NCBI RefSeq assembly: GCF_014050145.1
Contig: NZ_JACFYF010000016.1
Location: 1-64,000 of the forward strand
Length of the DNA stretch: 64,000 nt
Origin: Vibrio marinisediminis
GTDB taxonomy: Bacteria; Pseudomonadota; Gammaproteobacteria; Enterobacterales; Vibrionaceae
Direction: 5' to 3'
Part shown: piece by piece, positions 1-8,966 of the stretch
How the letters are laid out: every line of letters starts with the position of its first letter
Position numbering within the stretch: the stretch's first letter is position 1
Translations under genes and position numbers: made by a program
The notes under the pieces: generated by a model
Seen by the model: the letters and a program-made list of their open reading frames with translations, nothing else
Database searches by the model: none
What the model was told of the DNA's origin: nothing

Positions 1-141
<141 letters not shown>

Positions 142-165
142 CTATTATCGTTTTGCTCTATCCCA

Positions 166-198
166 TATGTGGGGGATAGAAAATTGGGTTTCAACCCT
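166..198 (-). promoter_or_regulatory. Sigma-32-type promoter for dnaK, gene-proximal
   Basis: On the reverse strand a -35-like GGTTGAAA (core 189-195) is followed 13 bases later by the -10-like CCCCCACATA (166-175). The known sigma-32 (RpoH) consensus is CTTGAAA, 13-14 bases, CCCCAT-T. The match is good in the C-rich -10 and in TTGAAA. The promoter points at dnaK, about 45 bases upstream of its start codon. Assignment is by motif only. Confidence 0.65.
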
Positions 199-241
199 TG
201 CTCACAAACAAAAGCGATATGTTTGCTTCTTGTATGCACCA

Positions 242-274
242 TAAATAAGGGCGGCAAATGGCATTTCAAGGGAG
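242..274 (-). promoter_or_regulatory. Sigma-32-type promoter for dnaK, gene-distal
   Basis: The reverse strand carries CTCCCTTGAAA (core CTTGAAA at 264-270), a 12-base spacer, and CCCTTATTTA (242-251). The -35 is a full match to the RpoH consensus and the -10 is a near match. With the promoter at 166-198 it forms a tandem heat-shock control region in front of dnaK. Confidence 0.65.
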
Positions 275-375
275 AAAAACAAAAAAAATCGTTTTTTTGC
301 TATTATTTTTCCCGCTCACCTTGATAGTGATGACACTTTAGCCACTGAAAGCACAGGGTTATGTTTTGCTAAATG

Positions 376-405
376 CGAAAAACGCCCCATCTAAGACAGG
401 GCGTT
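376..405 (-). terminator. Rho-independent terminator after grpE
   Basis: On the reverse strand AACGCCC (from 399-405) pairs with GGGCGTT (from 381-387) and is followed by a short T run. It lies about 35 bases past the grpE stop and upstream of the dnaK promoters, which suggests that grpE and dnaK are largely separate transcription units. Confidence 0.75.
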
Positions 406-441
406 GCATTATTTCATAGCAGAAAAAGGATAACTTCGCGA

Positions 442-1047
442 TTACTTCGCAACCATTACCATTGCAGGGCGAATCACACGACCATTCAACTCGTAACCTT
501 TTTGCATTACGAACATAACAGTATTTGATTCGTGATCTGGGCTTTCTTGAATTGACATCGCTTGATGGAACTCAGGGTTGAAAGTTTCACCTTCAGGGTT
601 AATTTCTTTCAAACCAAACTTAGCCACCACATCTGCAAACGTTTTGTGAGTCAGTTCTACACCTTCAAGAAGAGGTTTAACCGCTTCGTTTTCACTGTCT
701 GCCGCCGCAATCGCACGCTCTAGGTTGTCGATAACTGGCAATAGTTCTTCTGCAAACTTGTTTAGAGCGTATTTACGCGCCTTATCAATTTCTTGCTCAG
801 TACGACGACGCATGTTCTCTACTTCTGCTTTAGCACGTAGCACGCCTTCTTGCTGATCTTTAAGCTTCGCCTCGCTTGAAAGTAGAGCTGCTTCTAATTG
901 AGCAATTTTTGCTTCTTGCTCATCCTGTTCAGTCTCTTCGTTCCATTCGATATCAGCATCTGTACCTACAGCTTCTACGTCAGACTCAACGGCATTCTCT
1001 TGCTGTTGTAGCTCTTCTTCTTGGATTTTTTTCTCTTCGTTGCTCAT
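442..1047 (-). CDS. grpE: GrpE, nucleotide exchange factor for DnaK
   Basis: A 201-residue protein starting [12 protein letters not shown], the usual size for gammaproteobacterial GrpE. It shows the acidic N-terminal tail (about 1-55), a long coiled coil with [24 protein letters not shown], and the C-terminal beta domain ending [13 protein letters not shown]. GrpE releases ADP from DnaK and acts as a thermosensor. The start is placed at 1047 rather than at the upstream in-frame ATG at 1089 because GGAG sits at the right distance before 1047 and the extra 14 residues are not GrpE-like. It is divergent from nadK. Confidence 0.95.
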   Translation of the reverse strand: MSNEEKKIQEEELQQQENAVESDVEAVGTDADIEWNEETEQDEQEAKIAQLEAALLSSEAKLKDQQEGVLRAKAEVENMRRRTEQEIDKARKYALNKFAEELLPVIDNLERAIAAADSENEAVKPLLEGVELTHKTFADVVAKFGLKEINPEGETFNPEFHQAMSIQESPDHESNTVMFVMQKGYELNGRVIRPAMVMVAK

Positions 1048-1191
1048 GATATCTCCAGAATTCACGTATTTGTGTTGTTTGCGTGTCACGATTGCACGCT
1101 ATAAATACACAAAAATTCGCATATTTAGCTAACTTGCCATTATTATGGGGATGAAGATTATCGATTCAAGCCTATTTCTACCGGAAAAGCC

Positions 1192-2076
1192 ATGAAAAAA
1201 CCATTTGAAGTGATCGCCATCATTGGTAAACCTCGAGATCAGCAAGCAATTCAGACCCATAAAGAATTGTATATTTGGCTGACTGGTGAGGGTTACAGCG
1301 TTTATATTGACGATCGTTTGAGCGATATTCTTAGCGATATACCCAATGAACACTTTGCGAGCTTAATCCAACTTGGGAAAGCGGCAGACCTTGCCATTGT
1401 CGTGGGTGGTGACGGTAACATGCTTGGCGCAGCACGTGTTTTATCTCGTTTTGATATTTCAGTGATCGGTGTTAACCGTGGCAATCTAGGTTTTTTAACC
1501 GACCTCAACCCAGAAGACTTTAAAACCACACTTAAAGCCGTTCTTGATGGTGAGTTCATAGAAGAAGAACGTTTTCTGCTCGAAGCAGAGATCCACCGAC
1601 ATAAACAGATCAAGAGCCACAACGCAGCCCTCAATGAAGCGGTACTCCATCCTGGGCAAGTCGCACATATGATTGAGTTCGAAGTCTATATTGATGACAG
1701 TTTCGCTTTCTCGCAACGCTCTGACGGTTTGATCATATCAACTCCAACAGGCTCTACCGCTTATTCGCTTTCTGGTGGCGGTCCTATTCTATCGCCTAGC
1801 CTCAATGCGATTTCATTAGTACCGATGTTCCCACATACCCTATCCAGTCGCCCTTTGGTGGTGGACAGTAAACGCCGTATAAAATTGATTGTCTCGCCAG
1901 ATAACCGCGGCACACAAGAAGTAAGCTGTGATGGGCAGGTCTCATTACCTGTCTCTCCTGGTGATGAAATTCATATCTATCAAAGCCCCAACGCGTTGAA
2001 GTTGATTCATCCTAAAGATTACAGTTACTACCACGTATTAAGAAATAAACTCGGTTGGTCAAGTAAACTGTTTTAG
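1192..2076 (+). CDS. nadK: NAD kinase
   Basis: A 294-residue ATP-NAD kinase that makes NADP from NAD in the cytosol. The diagnostic GGDGNML motif is at residues 72-78, followed by [12 protein letters not shown], the LNEAVLH segment and the glycine-rich [16 protein letters not shown]. Length is typical for the family. GGA precedes the ATG. The dnaK-grpE / nadK / recN order is conserved in gammaproteobacteria. A strong terminator follows. Confidence 0.97.
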   Translation: MKKPFEVIAIIGKPRDQQAIQTHKELYIWLTGEGYSVYIDDRLSDILSDIPNEHFASLIQLGKAADLAIVVGGDGNMLGAARVLSRFDISVIGVNRGNLGFLTDLNPEDFKTTLKAVLDGEFIEEERFLLEAEIHRHKQIKSHNAALNEAVLHPGQVAHMIEFEVYIDDSFAFSQRSDGLIISTPTGSTAYSLSGGGPILSPSLNAISLVPMFPHTLSSRPLVVDSKRRIKLIVSPDNRGTQEVSCDGQVSLPVSPGDEIHIYQSPNALKLIHPKDYSYYHVLRNKLGWSSKLF

Positions 2077-2090
2077 ACCACTACATCCCC

Positions 2091-2127
2091 AAAAGGCTGA
2101 TGCTAACCCATCAGCCTTTTTTTATTT
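2091..2127 (+). terminator. Rho-independent terminator after nadK
   Basis: AAGGCTGA and TCAGCCTT form an 8-base stem around a 10-base loop, followed by a run of seven or more T with one interruption. Confidence 0.85.
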
Positions 2128-2225
2128 TTCCCGCCAGCGAGTTAACCAATCATCACTCTGTAAAACTTAATGTAATCAATAAGCTTCTAAAAACCACTTT
2201 CCTCACAAAATTTTCATTGCCCATC

Positions 2226-2267
2226 TTTACTGTATAAAGAAACAGTATATACTGAGTCTATATACAG
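2226..2267 (+). promoter_or_regulatory. recN promoter with two LexA (SOS) boxes
   Basis: Two LexA-type sites stand side by side. Box 1 at 2230-2245 is CTGT-N8-ACAG, a perfect match to the consensus. Box 2 at 2252-2267 is CTGA-N8-ACAG, one mismatch. A candidate promoter, TTTACT (2226-2231), 16 bases, TATACT (2248-2253), is overlapped by both boxes, so LexA binding would block RNA polymerase. Paired SOS boxes at recN are known from E. coli. Confidence 0.85.
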
Positions 2268-2294
2268 TATTGTTCATTTAAACAGGTAATAAAA

Positions 2295-3959
2295 ATGCTG
2301 GCTCATCTGAGTGTTAATAATTTTGCTATTGTTAAATCTTTGCAGCTAGAACTTTCTAAGGGCATGACCACCATCACCGGTGAAACGGGTGCAGGTAAAT
2401 CTATTGCAATAGATGCTCTTGGGCTATGTTTAGGCGGTCGTGCCGAAGCCTCTATGGTTCGTCAAGGTGAAGAAAAAACCGAGGTCAGTGCGGCATTCTC
2501 TCTTGAGAACAATATTCACGCTACGCGCTGGTTAGAAGATAATGACCTGTTAGATAGCAATGACTGTATTTTACGCCGAACCATCAGTAAAGATGGGCGT
2601 TCTCGCGCCTTTATCAATGGCAGCCCAGTTCCACTTTCGCAACTAAAATCACTGGGACAGCAGTTGATCAACATTCATGGTCAACATGCGCACCACCAGC
2701 TAATGAAAAGTGATTATCAACTGGCAATGCTCGACCAATATGCTGGGCACCTTAACTTACTCAAAAATACCCGCAATGCTTATCAAACTTGGCGTCAAGC
2801 GGATAATAACTTAAAGCAACTACGTGAAAATAGTGCGCAGAACCAAGCACAAAAACAGTTGCTGGAATATCAAATAAAAGAGCTTAACGAACTCTCGCTT
2901 GGTGAGGAAGAGTATGAAGAACTCGAACAAGAGCATAAGCGCTTATCCAATAGTGGTGAGCTTGCCTCCACCTGCCAACAAGCGATAGAGCTTATTTATG
3001 AAGGTGAAGAAGTTAATGCGCTTGGTATTTTGCAATCAGCCAATCACTCCCTAATTCAACTTGCAGAACTGGACGAAACGCTGGCTGAACTACCTAATAT
3101 GCTGGCAGAAGCCATCATCCAAATAGAAGAAGCCAACAACGAGCTGCGCAATTATCTCGACAATATCGATGTTGACCCAACGCGCATGGCATTCGTCGAG
3201 GAGCGTTTTTCGAAGGTCATGTCGATCTCACGCAAGCACCACGTGCTGCCCGAAGATCTTTACCAACATCATCAAGATCTACAAGCTCAGATAGAACAAC
3301 TCGACTGTTCAGACGAAAAACTAGAAGAGCTTGCTCAAGATGTTGAAGCCAAATATATGGCATTTTTATCTAGCGCAGAGAAATTGCATAAATCTCGTAG
3401 CCGTTATGCGAAAGAGCTAAACAAACTCATCACAGCCAGCATGCATGAATTGAGTATGGAAAAAGCGCAATTTAGCATTGAAGTGCACAATGAAGGGACG
3501 CACCCATCACCACTCGGTTTAGACAGCGTGTGTTTTGTGGTATCCACCAACCCTGGTCAACCAATGCAGCCTATCGCGAAAGTCGCTTCAGGTGGTGAAC
3601 TTTCACGTATTTCGTTAGCTATTCAAGTGATCACCGCGCAAAAAGTAGATACACCAAGCCTGATTTTCGATGAAGTAGATGTGGGCATCAGCGGACCAAC
3701 CGCCGCCGTCGTCGGTAAAATGTTACGTAAACTGGGCGAATCTACCCAAGTACTTTGTGTTACTCACCTTCCCCAGGTAGCTGGTTGCGGGCACCAACAA
3801 CTGTTTGTCGCCAAACAGACCAAAGCGGGTAAAACTGAAACACAAATGAACCAATTGGGTGAAGATCAGCGCGTAGCTGAGCTTGCTAGACTTCTCGGAG
3901 GTAGCCAAATCACCGAATCAACCTTAGCGAATGCTCGTGAGCTACTTATTGCGGCATAA
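2295..3959 (+). CDS. recN: RecN, SMC-like DNA repair ATPase
   Basis: A 554-residue SMC-like protein for double-strand break repair. The N-terminal Walker A GETGAGKS is at about 29-36. A long helical coiled-coil region spans roughly 150-370. The C-terminal half has the ABC signature [14 protein letters not shown], then Walker [14 protein letters not shown] and the H-loop VTHLPQVA. The length matches E. coli RecN (553). Tandem LexA boxes directly upstream indicate SOS induction. Confidence 0.97.
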   Translation: MLAHLSVNNFAIVKSLQLELSKGMTTITGETGAGKSIAIDALGLCLGGRAEASMVRQGEEKTEVSAAFSLENNIHATRWLEDNDLLDSNDCILRRTISKDGRSRAFINGSPVPLSQLKSLGQQLINIHGQHAHHQLMKSDYQLAMLDQYAGHLNLLKNTRNAYQTWRQADNNLKQLRENSAQNQAQKQLLEYQIKELNELSLGEEEYEELEQEHKRLSNSGELASTCQQAIELIYEGEEVNALGILQSANHSLIQLAELDETLAELPNMLAEAIIQIEEANNELRNYLDNIDVDPTRMAFVEERFSKVMSISRKHHVLPEDLYQHHQDLQAQIEQLDCSDEKLEELAQDVEAKYMAFLSSAEKLHKSRSRYAKELNKLITASMHELSMEKAQFSIEVHNEGTHPSPLGLDSVCFVVSTNPGQPMQPIAKVASGGELSRISLAIQVITAQKVDTPSLIFDEVDVGISGPTAAVVGKMLRKLGESTQVLCVTHLPQVAGCGHQQLFVAKQTKAGKTETQMNQLGEDQRVAELARLLGGSQITESTLANARELLIAA

Positions 3960-4113
3960 AGAACTATTTTTTACGAATTGTGTATCGACTTTGCAACCTA
4001 ATTCAAAAATCATGGTCTGAAATAATTCAAAACAAGATGAGCTTTTTACATTAGGCGCAAGCTTGTTTATTATCAGCCCAGTTTAACAAATGGATAGTTA
4101 CAAGAATTTGAGT

Positions 4114-4473
4114 ATGCAATTGAAAAAGTGGCTTATCGCAATACCACTCGCCATGACGATGCTGACGGGTTGTTCATTATTAGAAAAATTGGTGTATCGA
4201 ATTGATATCAACCAAGGCAACTACATTGAACAAGAAGCCGTAAACAAGCTAAAGTTTGGTATGAGCAAAGAGCAAGTACGCTTTGTACTAGGCTCGCCAA
4301 TGTTAGTAGAAAATGGATACCCAAATACTTGGTATTTCATCTACCACCATACCGAAGGTCACAAAGAGTCGATTCAGCGTAACCTGATTGCAAACTTTGA
4401 TGAGCAAGGTCGCTTAGTTGAAGTAACGGGTGATTACCCTCTAAGTGATGCATTTTTCGAAAGCATCAACTAA
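4114..4473 (+). CDS. bamE: BamE, outer-membrane assembly lipoprotein
   Basis: A lipoprotein of 119 residues. The signal peptide [20 protein letters not shown] ends in the lipobox LTGC with Cys20 as the lipidated residue. The body shows the BamE/SmpA fold hallmarks: [28 protein letters not shown] and NTWYFIYHH. BamE is a small partner in the BAM complex that inserts beta-barrel proteins. The start at 4114 is chosen over the in-frame ATG at 4090 because it gives a standard signal peptide; neither has a clear Shine-Dalgarno. It lies after recN and converges on rnfH through a shared terminator. Confidence 0.94.
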   Translation: MQLKKWLIAIPLAMTMLTGCSLLEKLVYRIDINQGNYIEQEAVNKLKFGMSKEQVRFVLGSPMLVENGYPNTWYFIYHHTEGHKESIQRNLIANFDEQGRLVEVTGDYPLSDAFFESIN

Positions 4474-4494
4474 TCTCTGTTACCGCTATGAATC

Positions 4495-4526
4495 AAAAAG
4501 GCTCGCTTAAAGCGAGCCTTTCATTT
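4495..4526. terminator. Bidirectional terminator between bamE and rnfH
   Basis: An 11-base inverted repeat (4497-4507 with 4511-4521, core AGGCTCGCT / AGCGAGCCT) is flanked by A and T runs, so it can serve both converging genes. Confidence 0.85.
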
Positions 4527-4541
4527 TATCTTGCTTGGCAA

Positions 4542-4895
4542 TTAACCACTCTTACGCATTGCGTTAGGTTTGCCACCGGTCACCGGATCAGCACCACCAG
4601 ACGCTTTCGCTTGTTCAGCACGCTTACGACGAATCTCTTTCGGGTCAGCTAAAAGCGGGCGATAAATTTCTATTCTGTCACCATCACGAACTGTCGCATC
4701 CAAACGCACATTGCGGCTGTAGACACCCACCTTGTTTTCTTTCAAGTCCACTTCAGGGTACAGCTCTAACACACCCGACTGCGCAATGATGGCTTCTACT
4801 GTCATCGCCTTATTGACGACTAAAGTAAACACACGTTGCTCTTGTGGCAGTGCATAGACCACCTCAACATGAATCATGTCAGACTCAATACTCAT
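4542..4895 (-). CDS. rnfH: RnfH-family ubiquitin-fold protein (RatB)
   Basis: A 117-residue protein of the RnfH/RatB family, a beta-grasp (ubiquitin-like) fold. Visible hallmarks are [22 protein letters not shown] and [24 protein letters not shown]. The gene overlaps the end of ratA by 11 bases, so the two are translationally coupled, as in many gammaproteobacteria. Its molecular role is not established. The basic C-terminal tail is longer than the core domain needs. An internal Met at 4877 is a possible alternative start. Confidence 0.9.
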   Translation of the reverse strand: MSIESDMIHVEVVYALPQEQRVFTLVVNKAMTVEAIIAQSGVLELYPEVDLKENKVGVYSRNVRLDATVRDGDRIEIYRPLLADPKEIRRKRAEQAKASGGADPVTGGKPNAMRKSG

Positions 4896-5328
4896 AACAC
4901 TCGTACACCTGTTTCGCGCGTTTGGTAAAAGCGTTAACCATATTACCGGTCAACTCATTGAAAATTTTACCGAAAGCCATTTCAATCATCTTACTTGAGA
5001 ATTCAAATTCCAGCTTTAATTCAACTTTGCATGCTTGCTCATCAAGTGCCGTGAAAAACCAACCGCCCCTCAACGTTTTGAACGGACCGTCGACAAGACT
5101 CATAAGAATAGCTTCCCCCTCCACCAACTCATTCGCTGTGGTAAAAGTTTTGCTAATCCCCGCTTTAGAGACATCAACCGAAGCAACCATACCAGACGCA
5201 CTCGCTTCAAGAACTCGCGAACCCGAACATCCAGGTAAAAACTCAGGATAACTGGCAACATCATTAACTAGATCAAACATCTGCTCAGCACTAAATGATA
5301 CTAATGCAGAACGAGTGACTTGCTTCAT
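4885..5328 (-). CDS. ratA: RatA, Coq10/START-domain protein
   Basis: A 147-residue START/Coq10-fold protein: [14 protein letters not shown] near the N terminus and a C-terminal amphipathic helix. In E. coli RatA (PasT) was described as a 70S-association toxin and also linked to ubiquinone function; which applies here cannot be told from sequence. A strong GGAG lies before the ATG at 5328. It heads a two-gene operon with rnfH, divergent from smpB. Confidence 0.9.
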   Translation of the reverse strand: MKQVTRSALVSFSAEQMFDLVNDVASYPEFLPGCSGSRVLEASASGMVASVDVSKAGISKTFTTANELVEGEAILMSLVDGPFKTLRGGWFFTALDEQACKVELKLEFEFSSKMIEMAFGKIFNELTGNMVNAFTKRAKQVYECYEY

Positions 5329-5411
5329 ATATTCTCCTACTTGACGAACAACTTGAGCACAAAGCCCTACGCAATTTTACTTTTATTTGCTCTCAGCGCA
5401 AATAAAGGGAT

Positions 5412-5439
5412 TTGCTAACCCCATTGTGCACCGTATAAT
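5412..5439 (+). promoter_or_regulatory. smpB sigma-70 promoter very close to the start codon
   Basis: TTGCTA (5412-5417), 16 bases, TATAAT (5434-5439): a perfect -10 with a 4-of-6 -35. The expected start site, 6-8 bases past the -10, falls at about 5446, only a few bases before the smpB ATG at 5449. No Shine-Dalgarno fits in between. Confidence 0.6.
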
Positions 5440-5448
5440 GGCGCTATT

Positions 5449-5934
5449 ATGGCAAAGAAAAAAACAAAACAAAAAGCGGGTAGTAATACTATCGCGCTTA
5501 ACAAGAAAGCTCGCCACGAATACTTCATTGACGATGAAATTGAAGCTGGCTTGGAGCTACAAGGCTGGGAAGTGAAAGCCCTACGCCAAGGCAAAGCCAA
5601 TATCGCAGAAAGCTATGTGTTTATGCGTGACGGAGAAGCCTTTGTTAGCGGAATGACGATCACTCCTCTTAATCAAGCATCAACACACGTTGTCGCAAAC
5701 CCTACGCGTGTACGTAAACTCTTAATGAGCCGTCGCGAACTCGACAACCTAACTGGCAGAATCAACCGTGAAGGTATGACTTTGGCTGCACTGGCACTTT
5801 ACTGGTCTCACTCTTGGGTGAAGATTAAGATTGGTGTTGCTAAAGGTAAAAAACTTCATGACAAACGTACTGATCAAAAAGAAAAAGATTGGGCTCGTGA
5901 GAAATCACGCGTAATGAAGAGTTCATTGCGTTAA
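5449..5934 (+). CDS. smpB: SmpB, tmRNA-binding protein
   Basis: A 161-residue SsrA-binding protein that delivers tmRNA to stalled ribosomes. Visible: [35 protein letters not shown], then [21 protein letters not shown], and the basic C-terminal tail [20 protein letters not shown] that acts as a codon-anticodon mimic in the decoding centre. Length and order match the family. Its RNA partner, ssrA, is 65 bases downstream. The start codon has no clear Shine-Dalgarno and a strong -10 lies only 9 bases upstream, so the message may be leaderless. Confidence 0.96.
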   Translation: MAKKKTKQKAGSNTIALNKKARHEYFIDDEIEAGLELQGWEVKALRQGKANIAESYVFMRDGEAFVSGMTITPLNQASTHVVANPTRVRKLLMSRRELDNLTGRINREGMTLAALALYWSHSWVKIKIGVAKGKKLHDKRTDQKEKDWAREKSRVMKSSLR

Positions 5935-5959
5935 ACTTGACCACTTAGACGCAGAGTAC

Positions 5960-5990
5960 TAGACAGGGTCTCCTTTTCTGATACTATGCT
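5960..5990 (+). promoter_or_regulatory. Probable ssrA promoter
   Basis: TAGACA (5960-5965, 5 of 6 to consensus) is followed 16 bases later by TACTAT (5982-5987), with TATGCT (5985-5990) as an overlapping alternative -10. The predicted start is just before the mature tmRNA 5' end at 6000. Confidence 0.5.
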
Positions 5991-5999
5991 CGAACACTT

Positions 6000-6367
6000 G
6001 GGGCTGATTTAGGATTCGACGGGAATTCAGAAGTCTGAGGTGCATGCCGAGGTGCGGTAGGCCTCGTTAACAAACCGCAAAAAAATAGTCGCAAACGACG
6101 AAAACTACGCACTAGCAGCTTAATAACCTGCCAAGAGCCTCTTTGCCCTAGCTTCCGCACGTAAGACGGGGAATAACAAAGAGTCAAACCCAAACGAGCT
6201 AGTCCGGATTCTCCCGCCTGAGAGATGAACGACGAATTATAATTCAGGATAGTCATTTACTAGCGTGTCGGTTCGCAGGTGGATGGTGAATTTAAAGATC
6301 GACTAAGCATGTAGTACCAATGATGAAAGGTTTTCGGACGCGGGTTCAACTCCCGCCAGCTCCACCA
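6000..6367 (+). ncRNA. ssrA: tmRNA (transfer-messenger RNA)
   Basis: A 368-base tmRNA for ribosome rescue. The 5' end GGGGCTGATT pairs with the 3' acceptor strand CAGCTCC followed by an encoded CCA. The T-arm GGGTTCAACTCCC is complete near the 3' end. The mRNA-like part has the resume codon GCA at 6091 and encodes ANDENYALAA, then TAA at 6121-6123; with the charged alanine the tag is AANDENYALAA. Pseudoknot-forming segments surround it. smpB is immediately upstream and a strong terminator immediately downstream. Confidence 0.98.
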
Positions 6368-6376
6368 AACGTTTGG

Positions 6377-6408
6377 AAAGGGCCAACTCGCAAGAGTTGG
6401 CCCTTTTT
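6377..6408 (+). terminator. Rho-independent terminator after ssrA
   Basis: A 13-base perfect stem (AAAGGGCCAACTC with GAGTTGGCCCTTT), a 4-base loop and a T run. The following 190 bases up to the GNAT gene hold nothing recognisable: no integrase and no repeat of the ssrA 3' end. Confidence 0.92.
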
Positions 6409-6601
6409 GTATGTGCCTCATTTTCAAATAGTTAACGATGAGCGGGCTCACTCTCAATGTCTAACTCAATACAAGAGTCGCTCTCTTGCCAAATCATTTA
6501 GTAACACGCTTGGTAACACCGATTTATTGATTTCCGTACCTACCCCACCGTCTTGCATGCGCTTATAATCTTGACCTCTCTCCATCTTTGAGGAAATTCA
6601 C

Positions 6602-7111
6602 ATGACTGTCGTATGTGAAACAGAAAGACTGATTGTTCGCCATTTTGCATTGAGCGATGCCGAATTTATTGTGCGATTACTCAATCAACAATCCTTTATT
6701 CGCTATATCGCAGATAAAAATGTCCGCACGAAAAAAGACGCGATCAATTACCTCAATCAAGGTCCAATGGCGAGTTATGCCAAGTATGGCTTTGGTCTTA
6801 GCTTAGTGATGCTCAAAGAGTGCCATACGCCAATTGGAATGTGTGGAGTACTAAAAAGAGATGAGCTGGAACACCCTGATTTGGGTTATGCGTTTTTAGA
6901 TGAGTTTGCGGGCAAAGGCTATGCAAGTGAAGCGGCGGCTAAAACCCTGACAAGTACCATGAAGCAAAGTGCGCTTGATACGGTTCTCGCGGTGACTTTG
7001 CTCGATAATGCGCGCTCTAATAAACTACTCAACACGGTTGGCTTTAGCCTGCAAGGCACTATTGAGCTGTACGGCTCGCTCAATAATTTGTACCAATATC
7101 AAACAAGCTAA
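6602..7111 (+). CDS. GNAT acetyltransferase, RimJ/RimL type
   Basis: A 169-residue GNAT-family protein (Acetyltransf_3 / RimJ-RimL group) that transfers acetyl from acetyl-CoA to an amine. Visible: TERLIVRHFALSDAEFI at the N terminus, the acceptor-side beta strands FGLSLVMLKECHTPIGMCGVLKR, and the acetyl-CoA loop DEFAGKGYASEAA. The C terminus has the usual NARSNKLLNTVGFSLQG. The substrate cannot be inferred. GAGG precedes the ATG. It is a single gene at the start of the accessory stretch after ssrA. Confidence 0.88.
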   Translation: MTVVCETERLIVRHFALSDAEFIVRLLNQQSFIRYIADKNVRTKKDAINYLNQGPMASYAKYGFGLSLVMLKECHTPIGMCGVLKRDELEHPDLGYAFLDEFAGKGYASEAAAKTLTSTMKQSALDTVLAVTLLDNARSNKLLNTVGFSLQGTIELYGSLNNLYQYQTS

Positions 7112-7160
7112 TTCTTCGATTTGAATTGCGCTGGGTAACGTCCAGCGCAGAAACTAACCG

Positions 7161-8057
7161 TTAAATTAAATACTTAGGGTTCTCGCGTAGCCAATCTACT
7201 ACCGCTTGATTGAACTTCACTAGTTTTGATGGCGTGATCCTGCGCTGGGCATAAATCAAACTCAGTTTATGCGACTTCACCGACCACTGTGGCAACACTT
7301 GCACCAGCTCGCCCCGCTCCAGCATTCCTTCCGCATGCATATAAGGTACACACGCCAACCCCACCCCTTGCTGCGTCAAAGATAGAATTGCCGTATAAGT
7401 GTTCGCACGTATATTTCCCATCACTTGCTTGAATACGGTCTCACCATCTTGCACCAACTGCAGGTGGTTCCAACGCTCATTTTGGCTATTAAGTACAAAG
7501 AGCTGCTGCTCAATATTGTCTATGGTCACAGGTGCTAAAGAAGCCAAGTAGTCCGGAGCAGCAACCAGTACATTGCGCATATCGCCCAACTCTTTTGCCA
7601 CCACATCTTCAGGCAAAGTATCAAAGGCGCGAATCGCCACATCATACTCCCCTAGCTCAATTCGTTTTTTTCCGGGACCAAAATCGCAAATCACCTCAAC
7701 CAACGGGTTTTGTTGGCAATAAGCAGGGATCACGCTTTGGCACAGCGAACGACCAAACTCCAAGGGTGCGGTAATTCTTAGCTCACCGCTGATTTCTTGT
7801 GCCATGTCGCGCACCCGCATTTCAGCTTCGGTTGCCAACAATTGGATCTGCTGCGCTCTAATCAGTAGATCGCGTCCTGATTCCGTCAAACTGATTGAGC
7901 GCGTGGAGCGATGGAACAACTTACTGTTCAGGGAGCTTTCTAAACGCTGGATATGACGCGAGACCAAACCTTTCGACACATCCAATATCTCAGCCGCTTT
8001 GGTAAAGCTGCCCTCTTCTGCCACCGTCAAAAATGTCTGTAGATAGGTTAGATTCAT
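7161..8057 (-). CDS. LysR-family transcriptional regulator
   Basis: A 298-residue LysR-type regulator. The N-terminal winged helix-turn-helix is clear: YLQTFLTVAEEGSFTKAAEILDVSKGLVSRHIQRLESSL (about 4-42). The rest is the periplasmic-binding-like effector domain. The start is set at 8057 (MNLTYLQ) because a weak GGTG lies upstream and the extra residues of the 8069 start are not family-like. It is divergent from the short-chain dehydrogenase across 99 bases, the standard arrangement for a LysR regulator and its target. The effector is unknown. Confidence 0.92.
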   Translation of the reverse strand: MNLTYLQTFLTVAEEGSFTKAAEILDVSKGLVSRHIQRLESSLNSKLFHRSTRSISLTESGRDLLIRAQQIQLLATEAEMRVRDMAQEISGELRITAPLEFGRSLCQSVIPAYCQQNPLVEVICDFGPGKKRIELGEYDVAIRAFDTLPEDVVAKELGDMRNVLVAAPDYLASLAPVTIDNIEQQLFVLNSQNERWNHLQLVQDGETVFKQVMGNIRANTYTAILSLTQQGVGLACVPYMHAEGMLERGELVQVLPQWSVKSHKLSLIYAQRRITPSKLVKFNQAVVDWLRENPKYLI

Positions 8058-8156
8058 GATTAGCACCATTTAGTAAACAGTGCGCTCATTTTGTGTGGTT
8101 TTTCTGTGTAATTCAAGCCAATAAGATACAAAACGTAAACACAACGGAGAGCAATC

Positions 8157-8765
8157 ATGAAAATTTTAGTTATTGGTGCTGCGGGCACTATCGGTTCAAA
8201 AATCACTCACGCATTACAATCACGCTGCGAAGTTATCACTGCGGGTAAAACCAGTGGTGATGTGCAAATCGATGTCACTGATCCAAGTTCAATCCATGCC
8301 GCATTCGATAAAATCGGCAAAGTGGATGGCGTTATTTGCGCAGCGGGTGATGTGGCTTTCAATACCTTTGAGCAAATTAGCCGTGAAGAATGGGATGTGG
8401 GCATCAACAGCCGTTTGATGGGGCAAGTTAATCTGACGCAAATCGCGCTGAATTACTTAAACGATAATGGCAGCATTACGCTAACCAGCGGCATCATTGC
8501 TGACTACCCCATTGCGTATGGCGTCAGTGCTGCCACGCTCAATGGTGCGCTAGAGCACTTTGTCAGCGCAGTATCGCATGAACTACCACGTGGAATTCGT
8601 ATCAACACCGTTAGCCCAACCGTGGTGACAGAGTCATTGGGCACTTATGGTGACTACTTTCCTGGCTTTCACTCCATTGATGCAAAGGATGTGGCGAAGT
8701 TTTACCTACGCGGCGCTCTGGGTGTCGAAAATGGCAAAACTTTCAAAGCGTTTGCAGGTAACTAA
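8157..8765 (+). CDS. Short-chain dehydrogenase-like protein with altered active site
   Basis: A 202-residue compact Rossmann-fold protein of the short-chain dehydrogenase/reductase superfamily. The nucleotide-binding loop GAAGTIG is at 7-13, CAAG at 61-64, and the C-terminal RIRINTVSP-like segment is present. The active-site serine (S111) is followed by Y121, but four residues later stands Ala125 instead of the canonical Lys of YxxxK. The protein is also shorter than typical members (about 250). Related small SDR-like proteins share such a pattern, so activity is uncertain. It is probably controlled by the divergent LysR gene. GGAG precedes the ATG. Confidence 0.85.
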   Translation: MKILVIGAAGTIGSKITHALQSRCEVITAGKTSGDVQIDVTDPSSIHAAFDKIGKVDGVICAAGDVAFNTFEQISREEWDVGINSRLMGQVNLTQIALNYLNDNGSITLTSGIIADYPIAYGVSAATLNGALEHFVSAVSHELPRGIRINTVSPTVVTESLGTYGDYFPGFHSIDAKDVAKFYLRGALGVENGKTFKAFAGN

Positions 8766-8786
8766 CTACCAACCTTTACGCTATTT

Positions 8787-8810
8787 GCCGCTCTTTCTGA
8801 GCGGCTTTTT
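8787..8810 (+). terminator. Terminator after the short-chain dehydrogenase gene
   Basis: GCCGCTC and GAGCGGC form a 7-base stem with a 5-base loop, followed by TTTTT. Confidence 0.8.
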
Positions 8811-8966
8811 CATTGGTACATTACAAGCCTCATCTAAAACCTGCCTATCTCTAAGACAAACATCCCACCTTGCTGCTACCATTGACGCTACACTTTAAAA
8901 ATGAACGAGTTGAAACTTAACTCGCTCTTCCCTCATTAAGCTATAACAATAAAAGAGGAAACGATT

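Noticed and set aside
6260-6457. Reverse-strand frame containing WRELNPRP
   Set aside because: It is antisense to the 3' end of the tmRNA; this peptide arises whenever the T-arm/CCA end is translated backward.
6320-6568. Forward 82-codon frame over the tmRNA end and its terminator
   Set aside because: It starts inside the structural RNA and crosses a strong terminator.
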